A stretch of 64,000 bases of DNA from Streptomyces sp. NBC_01232 (lineage in GTDB: Bacteria > Actinomycetota > Actinomycetes > Streptomycetales > Streptomycetaceae), in contig NZ_CP108518.1 of NCBI RefSeq assembly GCF_035989885.1, positions 7,059,001-7,123,000 of the forward strand, read 5' to 3'. The notes below the pieces were generated by a model. That model saw nothing but the letters and a program-made list of their open reading frames with translations. It was not told the origin of the DNA and searched no databases. Of this stretch, positions 33,782 to 41,555 are shown one piece after another (position 1 is the stretch's first letter; each line of letters opens with the position of its first letter). Both the position numbers and the translations under genes were made by a program.

Positions 33782-36043
33782 CTACGAGCCGACGTACTCC
33801 CGCAGGTGGCGGGCGGTCAGGGTGTCCGCATCGGCCACCAGCGTCGCCGGAGTGCCCTCGAAGACGACCCGGCCGCCGGCGTGGCCGCCACCGGGGCCGA
33901 TGTCGATCAGCCAGTCGGCGTGCGCCATGACCGCCTGGTGGTGCTCGATGACGATCACCGAGTTCCCGTCGTCGACGAGCCGGTCCAGCAGGGCCAGGAG
34001 CTTGTCCACGTCGGCCATGTGCAGGCCGGTCGTCGGCTCGTCCAGGATGTACGTCGAGGACTTCTCGGCCATGCTGATGGCGAGCTTGAGGCGCTGCCGC
34101 TCGCCGCCCGACAGGGTGTTGAGCGGCTGCCCGAGCCGCAGGTACGACAGGCCGACGTCGACCAGGCGCCCGAGGACGGCGCGTGCCTGGCCGGTGGGGA
34201 AGAACTCGTGCGCCTCCGCGACCGGCATGTTCAGCACCTCGCTGATGTTCTTGCCGCGCAGCCGGTACGTCAGCACCTCGGGGGTGAAGCGCTTGCCCTC
34301 GCACTCCTCGCAGACCGAGGCGACCGCGGCCATCATGGCCAGGTCCGTGTAGACCAGCCCGAGACCGTTGCACTTGGGGCAGGCGCCCTCCGAATTGGCG
34401 CTGAACAGCGCCGCCTTGACCCCGTTGGCCGTGGCGAAGGCCGTCCGGATCGGCCCCAGCAGGCCGGTGTAGGTGGCCGGATTGGAGCGGCGCGAGCCGC
34501 GGATCGGCGACTGGTCGGCGACCACCACACCGTCGCGCCCGGCCAGGTACCCGTGGATCAGCGAGCTCTTCCCGGAGCCCGCGACTCCGGTCACCACGGT
34601 CAGTACCCCGAGGGGCACCTCCACGCTGACGTCCTTCAGGTTGTGCAGATCCGCGTCCTTGACCGACAGCTGGCCGCGCGGGGTGCGCACCGACTCCCGC
34701 AGCCGCGCCCGGTGTCCGAGATGGCGCCCGGTGAGGGTGTCGGAGGCGCGCAGCCCGGCCACGTCCCCGGTGTAGCAGAGCTGTCCGCCGGCCGTGCCCG
34801 CGCCGGGGCCGAGGTCGACGACGTGGTCCGCGATCGCGATGACCTCGGGCTTGTGCTCGACGACGAGGACGGTGTTGCCCTTGTCGCGCAGCCGCAGCAG
34901 GAGGTCGTTCATGCGTCGGATGTCGTGCGGGTGCAGGCCCGTGGTCGGCTCGTCGAAGACGTAGGTGACGTCGGTGAGCGAGGACCCCAGGTGCCGCACC
35001 ATCTTGACCCGTTGCGCCTCGCCCCCGGACAGGGTGCCGGAGGGGCGGTCCAGGCTGAGGTATCCCAGGCCGATCTCCACGAGCGAGTCGAGCAGGTCCC
35101 GCAGGTTCGCGAGCAGCGGGGCCACGCTCGGGTCGTCGATCCGGCGGACGAAGGAGGCCAGGTCGCTGATCTGCATCGCCGAGCACTCGGCGATGTTCAT
35201 TCCGTCGATGCGCGAGGACAGTGCCGCCGCGGACAGGCGGGTGCCGCCGCAGTCGGGGCAGTCCGTGAAGACCACGGCGCGGTCCACGAAGGTCCTGATG
35301 TGGGCCTGCATCGACTCGCGGTCCTTGGACAGGTACGTCCGCTGGATCTTCGCGACCAGGCCCTCGTAGGTGAAGTTGTTGGCACCGGCCTTCACCTTCA
35401 CCGGGCTCTTGTGCAGGAAGTCGGCCCACTCCTGCTCGGAGAAGTCCTTGAGCTTCGTGTCGGGGGAGTAGAAACCGGAGTTGGCCATGATCTGCCAGTA
35501 CCAGGTGTCCACGGCGAAGCCGGGGACGGTGATCGCGCCCTCGTTGAGGGAGAGTTCGCGGTCCACCAGCTGGTCCACGTCGATGTCGGAGACCTGCCCG
35601 ATGCCCTCGCAGTGCGGGCACATGCCGTCCGGGGCGTTGAAGCTGAAGGCGGTGGACGAGCCGACGTGCGGGACGCCGAGGCGGGAGAAGATGATCCGCA
35701 GCATGGTGGAGGCATCGGTGGCGGTGCCGACCGTGGACCGGGAGTTCGCCCCCATCCGCTCCTGGTCGACCACGATGGCGGCGCTCAGGTTGTGCAGCCC
35801 GTCCACGTCCGGCCGGCCCAGGCTCGGCATGAAGGACTGGATGAAGGCGGTGTACGTCTCGTTGATCATCCGCTGCGACTCGGCGGCGATGGTGCCGAAG
35901 ACGAGGGAGGACTTGCCGGAGCCGGAGACACCGGTGAAGACGGTGAGCCGGCGCTTGGGGATGTCGAGGGAGATGTCCGTGAGGTTGTTCTCCCGCGCTC
36001 CGCGGACCTGGATGACCTGATGACTGTCGGCGGCGATCTGCAC
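33782..36043 (-). CDS. UvrA-like ABC ATPase (short, class II type)
   Basis: A 753-residue UvrA-type protein, about 200 residues shorter than the repair enzyme. Two ATPase modules are complete: Walker A GVSGSGKSSL and GVAGSGKSSL, signatures LSGGEAQRVKM and LSGGERQRLKL, and EPTTGLH twice. Zinc-finger Cys pairs appear as CPHCEGIG, CPDCGG, CPKCNGLG and CEECEG. The missing length suggests loss of the UvrB-binding region, as in UvrA2/DrrC-type proteins linked to resistance to DNA-binding drugs. GTG 36043 was chosen because GAGGAG precedes it; a longer frame to 36085 would start inside the operator region. It is divergent from a TetR gene, so drug-inducible expression is likely. Confidence 0.88.
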   Translation of the reverse strand: MQIAADSHQVIQVRGARENNLTDISLDIPKRRLTVFTGVSGSGKSSLVFGTIAAESQRMINETYTAFIQSFMPSLGRPDVDGLHNLSAAIVVDQERMGANSRSTVGTATDASTMLRIIFSRLGVPHVGSSTAFSFNAPDGMCPHCEGIGQVSDIDVDQLVDRELSLNEGAITVPGFAVDTWYWQIMANSGFYSPDTKLKDFSEQEWADFLHKSPVKVKAGANNFTYEGLVAKIQRTYLSKDRESMQAHIRTFVDRAVVFTDCPDCGGTRLSAAALSSRIDGMNIAECSAMQISDLASFVRRIDDPSVAPLLANLRDLLDSLVEIGLGYLSLDRPSGTLSGGEAQRVKMVRHLGSSLTDVTYVFDEPTTGLHPHDIRRMNDLLLRLRDKGNTVLVVEHKPEVIAIADHVVDLGPGAGTAGGQLCYTGDVAGLRASDTLTGRHLGHRARLRESVRTPRGQLSVKDADLHNLKDVSVEVPLGVLTVVTGVAGSGKSSLIHGYLAGRDGVVVADQSPIRGSRRSNPATYTGLLGPIRTAFATANGVKAALFSANSEGACPKCNGLGLVYTDLAMMAAVASVCEECEGKRFTPEVLTYRLRGKNISEVLNMPVAEAHEFFPTGQARAVLGRLVDVGLSYLRLGQPLNTLSGGERQRLKLAISMAEKSSTYILDEPTTGLHMADVDKLLALLDRLVDDGNSVIVIEHHQAVMAHADWLIDIGPGGGHAGGRVVFEGTPATLVADADTLTARHLREYVGS

Positions 36044-36079
36044 GGAACTCCTCGCGTGGCGGTGTCTCGAGCTTACTTT

Positions 36080-36104
36080 GTACACTGTACTCTATACGCT
36101 GTAG
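36080..36104. promoter_or_regulatory. Palindromic operator between the UvrA-like gene and tetR-4
   Basis: GTACA-C-TGTAC (36080-36090) is a perfect 5-1-5 palindrome, and CTATACGCTGTAG (36092-36104) is a degraded second copy. The region is far richer in A+T than its surroundings and holds promoter-like hexamers on both strands. It is a likely binding site of the divergently encoded TetR protein. Confidence 0.65.
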
Positions 36105-36138
36105 TGAATTATTGGCCACGCGATCGGAGGACCCGGAC

Positions 36139-36924
36139 ATGGTGAAGGACCGCAGTGGGGCGGGCGACCCCGTCCGCACGCTGGAGCTGCTGTGGCGGGA
36201 CACCGGACAGCCGGCCCAGCCGGGGCGGCGCGGCCCCCGGCAGGGCCTCACGGTGGACGCCGTCGTCCGGGCCGCCACCGAGCTGGCCGACGAGGCGGGG
36301 CTGCCCGCGCTCACCATGCGGGCGCTGGCCCAGCGCCTGGGCGTGACGCCGATGACCCTCTACACCTACGTCCCCGGCAAGGCCGAACTCCTCGATCTCA
36401 TGCTGGACGAGGCGTACGAGCGCATGGAACGCCGCACACCGGGCGACGGGGACCCCTGGCAGACGAAGGTCACCCGCGTGGCCGAGGACAACCGGGACCT
36501 GCTCACCCGGCACCCCTGGATCGCCGACCTGGCCGTCACCCGCCCGCCGCTGGGCCCCGGAGTGATCGGGAAGTACGACTACGAACTGGCCGCCTTCGAA
36601 GGCATCGGGCTCACCGACATCCAGATGGACGCGGCCCTGGCCCACCTCCTCGGCTTCGTCCACGCGCACGCCCTGGGGGTTGCCGACGACGCGGCGCACA
36701 ACAGCCGCCAGAGCCAGGAGGACTGGTGGGCCGTCAGCGAGCCGCTGCTCGGAAGGGCCCTGGACCCCGAGCGCTACCCGCTCGCCGGCCGGGTGGGCAG
36801 CGCCGTCGCCGGCTACCACCCCCAGACGCTCTGGACCTTCGGCCTCCAGTGCGTCCTCGACGGACTGGCCCGCCTGATCGACTCCGGCCCGCGGCACCGG
36901 AGCCAGCTCCCTGATCCGGCCTGA
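36139..36924 (+). CDS. TetR-family regulator 4 (TetR_C_1-type)
   Basis: A 261-residue regulator whose HTH lies unusually deep, at about residues 35-85 (LTVDAVVRAATELADEAGLP then ALTMRALAQRLGVTPMTLYT and YVPGKAEL), after a Gly/Pro-rich extension. The C-terminal part resembles the ligand domain of tetracycline-type repressors. ATG 36139 follows CGGAGG (36125-36130). It is divergent from the UvrA-like gene and converges with the SDR gene, with a nested hairpin between them. It probably represses the UvrA-like resistance gene until a drug binds. Confidence 0.87.
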   Translation: MVKDRSGAGDPVRTLELLWRDTGQPAQPGRRGPRQGLTVDAVVRAATELADEAGLPALTMRALAQRLGVTPMTLYTYVPGKAELLDLMLDEAYERMERRTPGDGDPWQTKVTRVAEDNRDLLTRHPWIADLAVTRPPLGPGVIGKYDYELAAFEGIGLTDIQMDAALAHLLGFVHAHALGVADDAAHNSRQSQEDWWAVSEPLLGRALDPERYPLAGRVGSAVAGYHPQTLWTFGLQCVLDGLARLIDSGPRHRSQLPDPA

Positions 36925-36925
36925 T

Positions 36926-36971
36926 CGGCAGGACACCCCCCGGGGGCGAAACCGCCCCGGCGGACCTGCCG
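36926..36971. terminator. Nested hairpin between convergent tetR-4 and SDR genes
   Basis: CGGCAGG (36926-36932) pairs with CCTGCCG (36965-36971), enclosing an inner stem GGGGCG/CGCCCC (36943-36958) with an aaac loop. It begins directly after the tetR-4 stop codon and can act on both strands. Confidence 0.6.
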
Positions 36972-37006
36972 TTCGCCCGCAACACTGCGACGGGCACCGC
37001 CGTCGC

Positions 37007-37930
37007 TCAGCGGTAGCCGGTGGTGTCCGCCGGCCGGTCCGGGTCCTGGACCTCGACCATGTAGCGCCATGCGTCCGGGCGGCTGCCGTCGAGGTCCGTG
37101 AAGCCGTAGACGCCCGCGAGCTGCCCGCTGGAGAGGGACCGGCCGTTCCAGCGCGCCACCTCCGGGTCCCCGGCGAGCGCCGCGACCGCCCGGCCCACGT
37201 ACGCAGGGGTCTCGGAGATGGCGAAGTGCGGGACCTTGGTGAGCGCGTCCCGCCAGTTCGCCTCCGTCACCCCGAAGGTGTCCAGCATCATCTCCGAGCG
37301 CAGCCAGCCCGGGGTCAGCGCCACCGCCGTCGCCCCGCGCGGTCCCAGCTCGTGCCCCAGCGCGAACGCCATGCGCAGCACCGAGGACTTGGCGATGTCG
37401 TAGAAGAAGGACACCCGGTACCGGCTCGCGTTGTACTCGGCGGTGCCGTCCGTCATCTCCACCACCAGCCCGCCCGGCTCGCGCAGCAGCAACGGCACCG
37501 CGAAATGGCTGGTGACGGCGTGGGTCTCCACCGCCAGCCGCAGCAGCCGCAGCCCCTTGTCCAGGTCGTGCTCCCAGACCGTGCTCTCCCACTCGAAGAG
37601 CAGCTCCCCGCCCCAGATGTCGTTGACCAGGACGTCCAGGCGGCCCTGTTCGGTGTCGATCCGCCGGACCAGCGCCTCCACCTCCGCCGGGACCAAGTGG
37701 TCGGCGACCACCGGGATCCCCTCGCCGCCCGCCGCGGTGACCAGCTCGGCGGTCTCCTCGATCGTCTCGGGCCGGTCGTACTCCGAGCGCCTGCCCCGGG
37801 TGCTGCGCCCCGACACGTACACGGTCGCGCCCCGTGCGCCCAGCTGGACCGCGATGCCCCGGCCCGCGCCGCGCGTCGCCCCGGCCACGAGGGCCACCCT
37901 GCCTTCGAGAGTTCGCTGTGTTTCCGGCAT
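37007..37930 (-). CDS. Short-chain dehydrogenase/reductase
   Basis: A 307-residue SDR oxidoreductase using NAD(P)H. The cofactor motif is VAGATRGAGRGIA, the nucleotide-selecting loop reads VSGRSTRGRRSEYDRP, with basic residues that favour NADPH. The conserved Asn/Asp part is VLVNDIWGGE, and the catalytic Tyr-Lys pair is in FFYDIAKSS. It is the last gene of a minus-strand run and starts 9 nt after the MFS stop codon, so it is co-transcribed with the MFS transporter. Its part in the neighbouring lipid/polyketide cluster is possible but unproven. Confidence 0.87.
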   Translation of the reverse strand: MPETQRTLEGRVALVAGATRGAGRGIAVQLGARGATVYVSGRSTRGRRSEYDRPETIEETAELVTAAGGEGIPVVADHLVPAEVEALVRRIDTEQGRLDVLVNDIWGGELLFEWESTVWEHDLDKGLRLLRLAVETHAVTSHFAVPLLLREPGGLVVEMTDGTAEYNASRYRVSFFYDIAKSSVLRMAFALGHELGPRGATAVALTPGWLRSEMMLDTFGVTEANWRDALTKVPHFAISETPAYVGRAVAALAGDPEVARWNGRSLSSGQLAGVYGFTDLDGSRPDAWRYMVEVQDPDRPADTTGYR

Positions 37931-37939
37931 GCCCCGACC

Positions 37940-39190
37940 CTACGACGACCGCCGTGCCCGGATCCCGCCGAACACGGCGACCGCCGCCAGGGACAGCAGC
38001 AGCCCGGCCGCCGCCAGGCCGAGCGCCCGGCCCGGCCCCCACAGCGTCCACGCCGCCCCGAACAGCAGCGAACCCGCGAACCGGGCCAGCGCCTGCGCGG
38101 TCTGGAGCACCGCGAGCCCGGTCGTGCGCAGCTCGGCGGGCAGCAACGGCCCGGCCGCGGCCATCAGGACCCCGTCGGTGGCGGCGTAGAACAGGCCGAG
38201 CGGCGCGAGCACGCCGACGACCAGCAGCGCCCCGGCCGGGACCGGGGCCAGGAGCAGCAGGCAGGACCCGAGCAGCAGGACGTGCCCGCAGAGGAACACC
38301 CGGCGCCGGCCGAGCCGGTCGGCGAGCCGGCCCACGGGCAGCGCGGCCAGCAGGAACACGGCCGCCGTGCCGACGGGCAGCAGCGGGAAGTACGCGGCCG
38401 ACAGCTCGAGCCGGCGCTGGAGCAGCAGGTAGAGGAAGGCGTCGCCGACGGTGAACAGGCCGAGTGCGGCGGCCGTCAGGCACAGCCGCCGCAGGCCGGG
38501 GAGGCGCAGCAGCGTGCGTACGGGCGGCAGTGCGGGCCGGGCCGGGGCCGGGGCGGGCGCCGGGGCCTCCCGGACGAAGAGCGCGAGCAGCAGCACGCCC
38601 AGGACGGCGATGCAGCAGCTCACCGTGAAGACGGCCTCGTAGCCGTCCACCGCCACCCACAGGATCCCGAACGCGGCCAGCGGGCCCAGCAGGGCGCCCG
38701 CCGTGTCCAGCGCCCGGTGCACCCCGAAGGCGCGGCCCTGCTCGCCGGGCGGAACGGACAGCGAGATCAGCGCGTCGCGCGGGGCGGTGCGCAGCCCCTT
38801 GCCGGTCCGGTCGGCGGCGAGCACCGCTGCCACCGACCAGGGGGTGGCGACGAACAGCAGGGCCGCCTTGCAGGCGGCGGACAGCGCGTAGCCGGTGCCC
38901 GCGACGAGCTTGCGGCGCCGGGTGCGGTCGGCGATCCGCCCGCCCGCCAGGCGCAGTACGGCGGTGGCGCCCTGGTGCAGACCGTCCAGGGCGCCGAACG
39001 CGAGCGGGGACATGCCGAGTCCGGCCATCAGGTACAACGGCAGGACGGCGGTGACCATCTCCGCGGAGACGTCCGTGACCAGGCTGACCAGCCCGAGCGC
39101 GAACACCGTGCCGGGGACGGCCCGCAGCGGGCCCTTCGGGGCCGGGGTGTCCCCGGCGATGTCCGAGGCCCGGCTGGTCGAGAGGTACAC
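37940..39190 (-). CDS. MFS transporter
   Basis: A 416-residue major facilitator with about 11-12 membrane helices. The signature loop between helices 2 and 3 reads GGRIADRTRRRKLVAG, and its repeat in the second half reads VGRLADRLGRRRVFLCG. The segment DRTGKGLRTAPRDALISLSV is typical of a subgroup of drug-resistance-like MFS proteins. GTG 39190 was chosen because GGAGGC lies 7 nt upstream. The gene sits 20 nt after the phosphoesterase gene and 9 nt before the SDR, suggesting one transcript. Confidence 0.88.
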   Translation of the reverse strand: MYLSTSRASDIAGDTPAPKGPLRAVPGTVFALGLVSLVTDVSAEMVTAVLPLYLMAGLGMSPLAFGALDGLHQGATAVLRLAGGRIADRTRRRKLVAGTGYALSAACKAALLFVATPWSVAAVLAADRTGKGLRTAPRDALISLSVPPGEQGRAFGVHRALDTAGALLGPLAAFGILWVAVDGYEAVFTVSCCIAVLGVLLLALFVREAPAPAPAPARPALPPVRTLLRLPGLRRLCLTAAALGLFTVGDAFLYLLLQRRLELSAAYFPLLPVGTAAVFLLAALPVGRLADRLGRRRVFLCGHVLLLGSCLLLLAPVPAGALLVVGVLAPLGLFYAATDGVLMAAAGPLLPAELRTTGLAVLQTAQALARFAGSLLFGAAWTLWGPGRALGLAAAGLLLSLAAVAVFGGIRARRSS

Positions 39191-39210
39191 GGATGCCTCC
39201 GGGGCCGGTG

Positions 39211-40491
39211 CTAGAACCAGTTGACGGTCAGCGGGAACGCGGCGGTGACGGTGGCGCCCGTGGCATCGGTCGCCGTCGCCGTGATCTGGACGGTGCCGCT
39301 GCCCCACGGTTTGCCGGTGATCCGGCCGGAGCCGGCGTCGACGGTCAGCCCCCAGGGCAGGCCGGTGGCCGCGTACCGGACCGGAGCGGTGCCGCCGGTG
39401 GCACTGAGCCGGATGGTGCACGACTGGTTGAACTTGCAGGTCTGCGGACCGGGGTTGGCCAGTTGGAGACCGCCCGAGGTCGGGGTGGGGGTCGGCGTGG
39501 GAGTCGGAGTGGGGGTGGGGGTGGGTGTCGGCGTGGGAGTCGGGGTCGGGGTGGGGTTCGTGGAGGTGTCGAACACCTCGGTGATCGGCTGCACGTTGGC
39601 CGCGTTGCCCGCGTGCGTCGCCGTGCCGAAGAGGTCCTCGAAGGTCCGCAGCAGGTGGTGGTGGTTGAAGGCGGTGGCGTACTTGCCCGTCTTGACCTTC
39701 GCCCCGTAGAAGACGGTCGCGATCTGGTTCGAGCCCAGGTAGTTGTCCTCGTCCCAGGTCAGGACCAGGAGGCTGTTGTTGGCCTTCGCCCACTGCGCGT
39801 AGGCGTCGATGTTGTTCCTCGTCCAGGTGTCGCCCGTACCGACGGAGCACGAGTGCATGTCGTTGCACTGGTTGGGCACCACGAAGGACAGGCTCGGCAG
39901 CGCCGCGAAGTTGTTCTGCGGGAACTGCGCCCAGGTCTTGCCGGTGTTCAGCGGCACGTTCCTGAAGGCGAACCACGGGTTGTGCTTCTGCGCGTACTGG
40001 CCGTTCGTGCAGGCCGTGGACCCCTCGCTCGGCAGGTCCTCGTTGTACGTCGCGAAGGTCCTGCCGGCCGCGATCAGCTCCTGGCCCAGGTTCGGCGCCG
40101 TCATCGACTGCGGGGTGTAGCAGCCGTCCCCGGTGATGCCCTGCGTGGCGCCGGAGAAGAGGTTGAAGTAGTTCGGCTGGCTGGGGTGGGTCAGCGCCTT
40201 CATGCCGGTCAGGCTCGCGCCGCCGTTCGCCAGCTGGTTGATGTACGGGGCGTTCGAGCTGCCGATGATCTCCCCGTACTGCTTGTTCTCGTAGACGACG
40301 ACCACCACGTGGTCGTACGCCGGCAGCGCGGCGGCCGTCGCCGACGCGGCGGCCGAACGGGGCTCCGCCGCCTCGGAGTTGGCCACGGTGAACGCGCCCA
40401 GCAGGCCGAGCGCGCCCAGCCCGGCCACGAGCGCGGACCATCGGGACCCGCGTCTCGCGCGCGCCGTCGGTGAGGGTCGAGAGGTGGGCAT
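39211..40491 (-). CDS. Secreted phosphoesterase with Thr-Pro linker and Ig-like tail
   Basis: A 426-residue exported protein. After a signal sequence (ALVAGLGALGLLGAFTVAN), residues ~60-310 form an acid-phosphatase/phosphoesterase domain: HVVVVVYENKQYGEIIGS, THPSQPNYFNLFSG, LVLTWDEDN and FNHHHLLRTFEDLFG match the phospholipase C/acid phosphatase group (metal ligands Glu, Asn, Asp, His). A (Thr-Pro)n linker of about 30 residues leads to a ~90-residue putative Ig-like domain (CKFNQSCTIRLSATGGTAPV, GLTVDAGSGRITGKPWGSGT) ending VNWF. The same linker and tail occur in the protein at 59030. ATG 40491 follows GAGGAG. It lies 44 nt downstream of the polyketide operon, after a strong hairpin. Confidence 0.85.
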   Translation of the reverse strand: MPTSRPSPTARARRGSRWSALVAGLGALGLLGAFTVANSEAAEPRSAAASATAAALPAYDHVVVVVYENKQYGEIIGSSNAPYINQLANGGASLTGMKALTHPSQPNYFNLFSGATQGITGDGCYTPQSMTAPNLGQELIAAGRTFATYNEDLPSEGSTACTNGQYAQKHNPWFAFRNVPLNTGKTWAQFPQNNFAALPSLSFVVPNQCNDMHSCSVGTGDTWTRNNIDAYAQWAKANNSLLVLTWDEDNYLGSNQIATVFYGAKVKTGKYATAFNHHHLLRTFEDLFGTATHAGNAANVQPITEVFDTSTNPTPTPTPTPTPTPTPTPTPTPTPTPTSGGLQLANPGPQTCKFNQSCTIRLSATGGTAPVRYAATGLPWGLTVDAGSGRITGKPWGSGTVQITATATDATGATVTAAFPLTVNWF

Positions 40492-40511
40492 GGGCGTTCT
40501 CCTCGATGTCG

Positions 40512-40529
40512 CCCGGGGCCGTCCCCGGG
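40512..40529 (-). terminator. Hairpin at the end of the polyketide operon
   Basis: CCCGGGG-ccgt-CCCCGGG is a perfect 7-bp GC stem, 6 nt beyond the last stop codon of the polyketide operon and upstream of the phosphoesterase ribosome site. It should end or weaken read-through into the downstream genes. Confidence 0.6.
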
Positions 40530-40535
40530 ACGTGG

Positions 40536-41555
40536 TCATTCCTCGCGCCGGGCCGCACCGGCCACGGCGATGTTCAGGAACCGCGGTACGGGCCGCCCCC
40601 GGTCGCGGAAGTCCTCCGCCACCGCGGCCCGCACCGCCGCCAGACGTGCCTCGGGCAGCAGCACCAGCACGCTCCGCCCCGGCCGCTGCCCGGGCGGCCA
40701 GGCGCTCAGGGCCCCGGCCCGGCGGGCGCAGGCCACGGCCCGCGCCAGCTCCCGCGACCGGTCCGCGGCCTCCCCGCGTACGGCGACCAGCACCAGCCGC
40801 GCTCCCGAGGCCGCCGGGTCGAAGGCGACGTACCGCTGCCGGCGCCGGGGCTCCGCGCTCAGCAGCAGGGCTCTGCCGGACCGGGCGAAGAGCACCGCCC
40901 GGCGCAGTCCGTCGTCCCCGTCCGGCACCGCCCCGGCCAGCAGCCGGGCCAGCTGTTCGCGGTCCGGCGGCTCACCCGCCCCCGTGTGCACGTCGGCCAC
41001 CGCCAGGGCCACCGCGCAGTCCGCGGGCTCCGCCGTGGCGAGCCCGGCGGCCCCCGTCAGGGAGCCCTGGACGTGCAGGTCGGTGCCGCCGCGGCCGAAC
41101 CCGGCCCGGGCCAGGGCCCGCAGCACGGCGTACGGGCGGGTGGCCCAGGCCGGGGCGACGGGCGGCGGCCCGGACAGGGTCAGCGGCAGATCGCAGCTGT
41201 CGGCGGGATGGCCGAGGGAGCTGAGCCGCACCAGGCCGTCGGTGCGCGGCGCCGCGGCGGCGGCCGTCGGCCAGCCGGCCGCCGCGACCAGCCCGGGGGA
41301 GCCCAGGCGGAAGGCGTACGGGGCACTCCACACGGCGGCCGGTGGCCTCCCGTGCGCGGCCTCCAGGGCGTAGGCGACCAGGCGGTACAGCGGGTCGGCC
41401 GTCGCCCGCCGGGCCAGGTCGCCTCCGACGCGGTCGGCGGTGACGGGGGCGGGCCCCGGCACGTCCGCGGTGGTGCCGCCGCAGCCCGCGGTACGCGATG
41501 CGGTGGCGCCGGCTCCCGGCCTCACGCGGCCGCCGGAGGGGTCCGCGCCCGTCAC
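40536..41555 (-). CDS. Degenerate galactokinase-like GHMP protein
   Basis: A 339-residue protein whose overall layout follows galactokinase: an N-terminal APYAFRLGSPGLVAAAGWP where galactokinases have APGRVNLIGEHTDY, then YAVLRALARAGFGRGGTDLH plus VQGSLTGAAGLATAEPADCA where they have GADLHVDSDVPLGAGLSSSA, and a C-terminal GRPVPRFLNIAVAGAAR tail. Both the sugar-binding motif and the Ser-rich ATP loop (GLSSSA) are replaced, so kinase activity is doubtful. It may be a sugar-binding or scaffold protein for the glycosyltransferase nearby, or have another substrate. GTG 41555 overlaps the methyltransferase stop (GTGA). It is the last gene of the polyketide operon. Confidence 0.65.
   Translation of the reverse strand: MTGADPSGGRVRPGAGATASRTAGCGGTTADVPGPAPVTADRVGGDLARRATADPLYRLVAYALEAAHGRPPAAVWSAPYAFRLGSPGLVAAAGWPTAAAAAPRTDGLVRLSSLGHPADSCDLPLTLSGPPPVAPAWATRPYAVLRALARAGFGRGGTDLHVQGSLTGAAGLATAEPADCAVALAVADVHTGAGEPPDREQLARLLAGAVPDGDDGLRRAVLFARSGRALLLSAEPRRRQRYVAFDPAASGARLVLVAVRGEAADRSRELARAVACARRAGALSAWPPGQRPGRSVLVLLPEARLAAVRAAVAEDFRDRGRPVPRFLNIAVAGAARREE

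Noticed and set aside
39480..39570. Microsatellite-like GGGGTC/GGAGTC run
   Set aside because: It is the coding sequence of the Thr-Pro linker of the phosphoesterase; the run near 59970-60060 has the same explanation.
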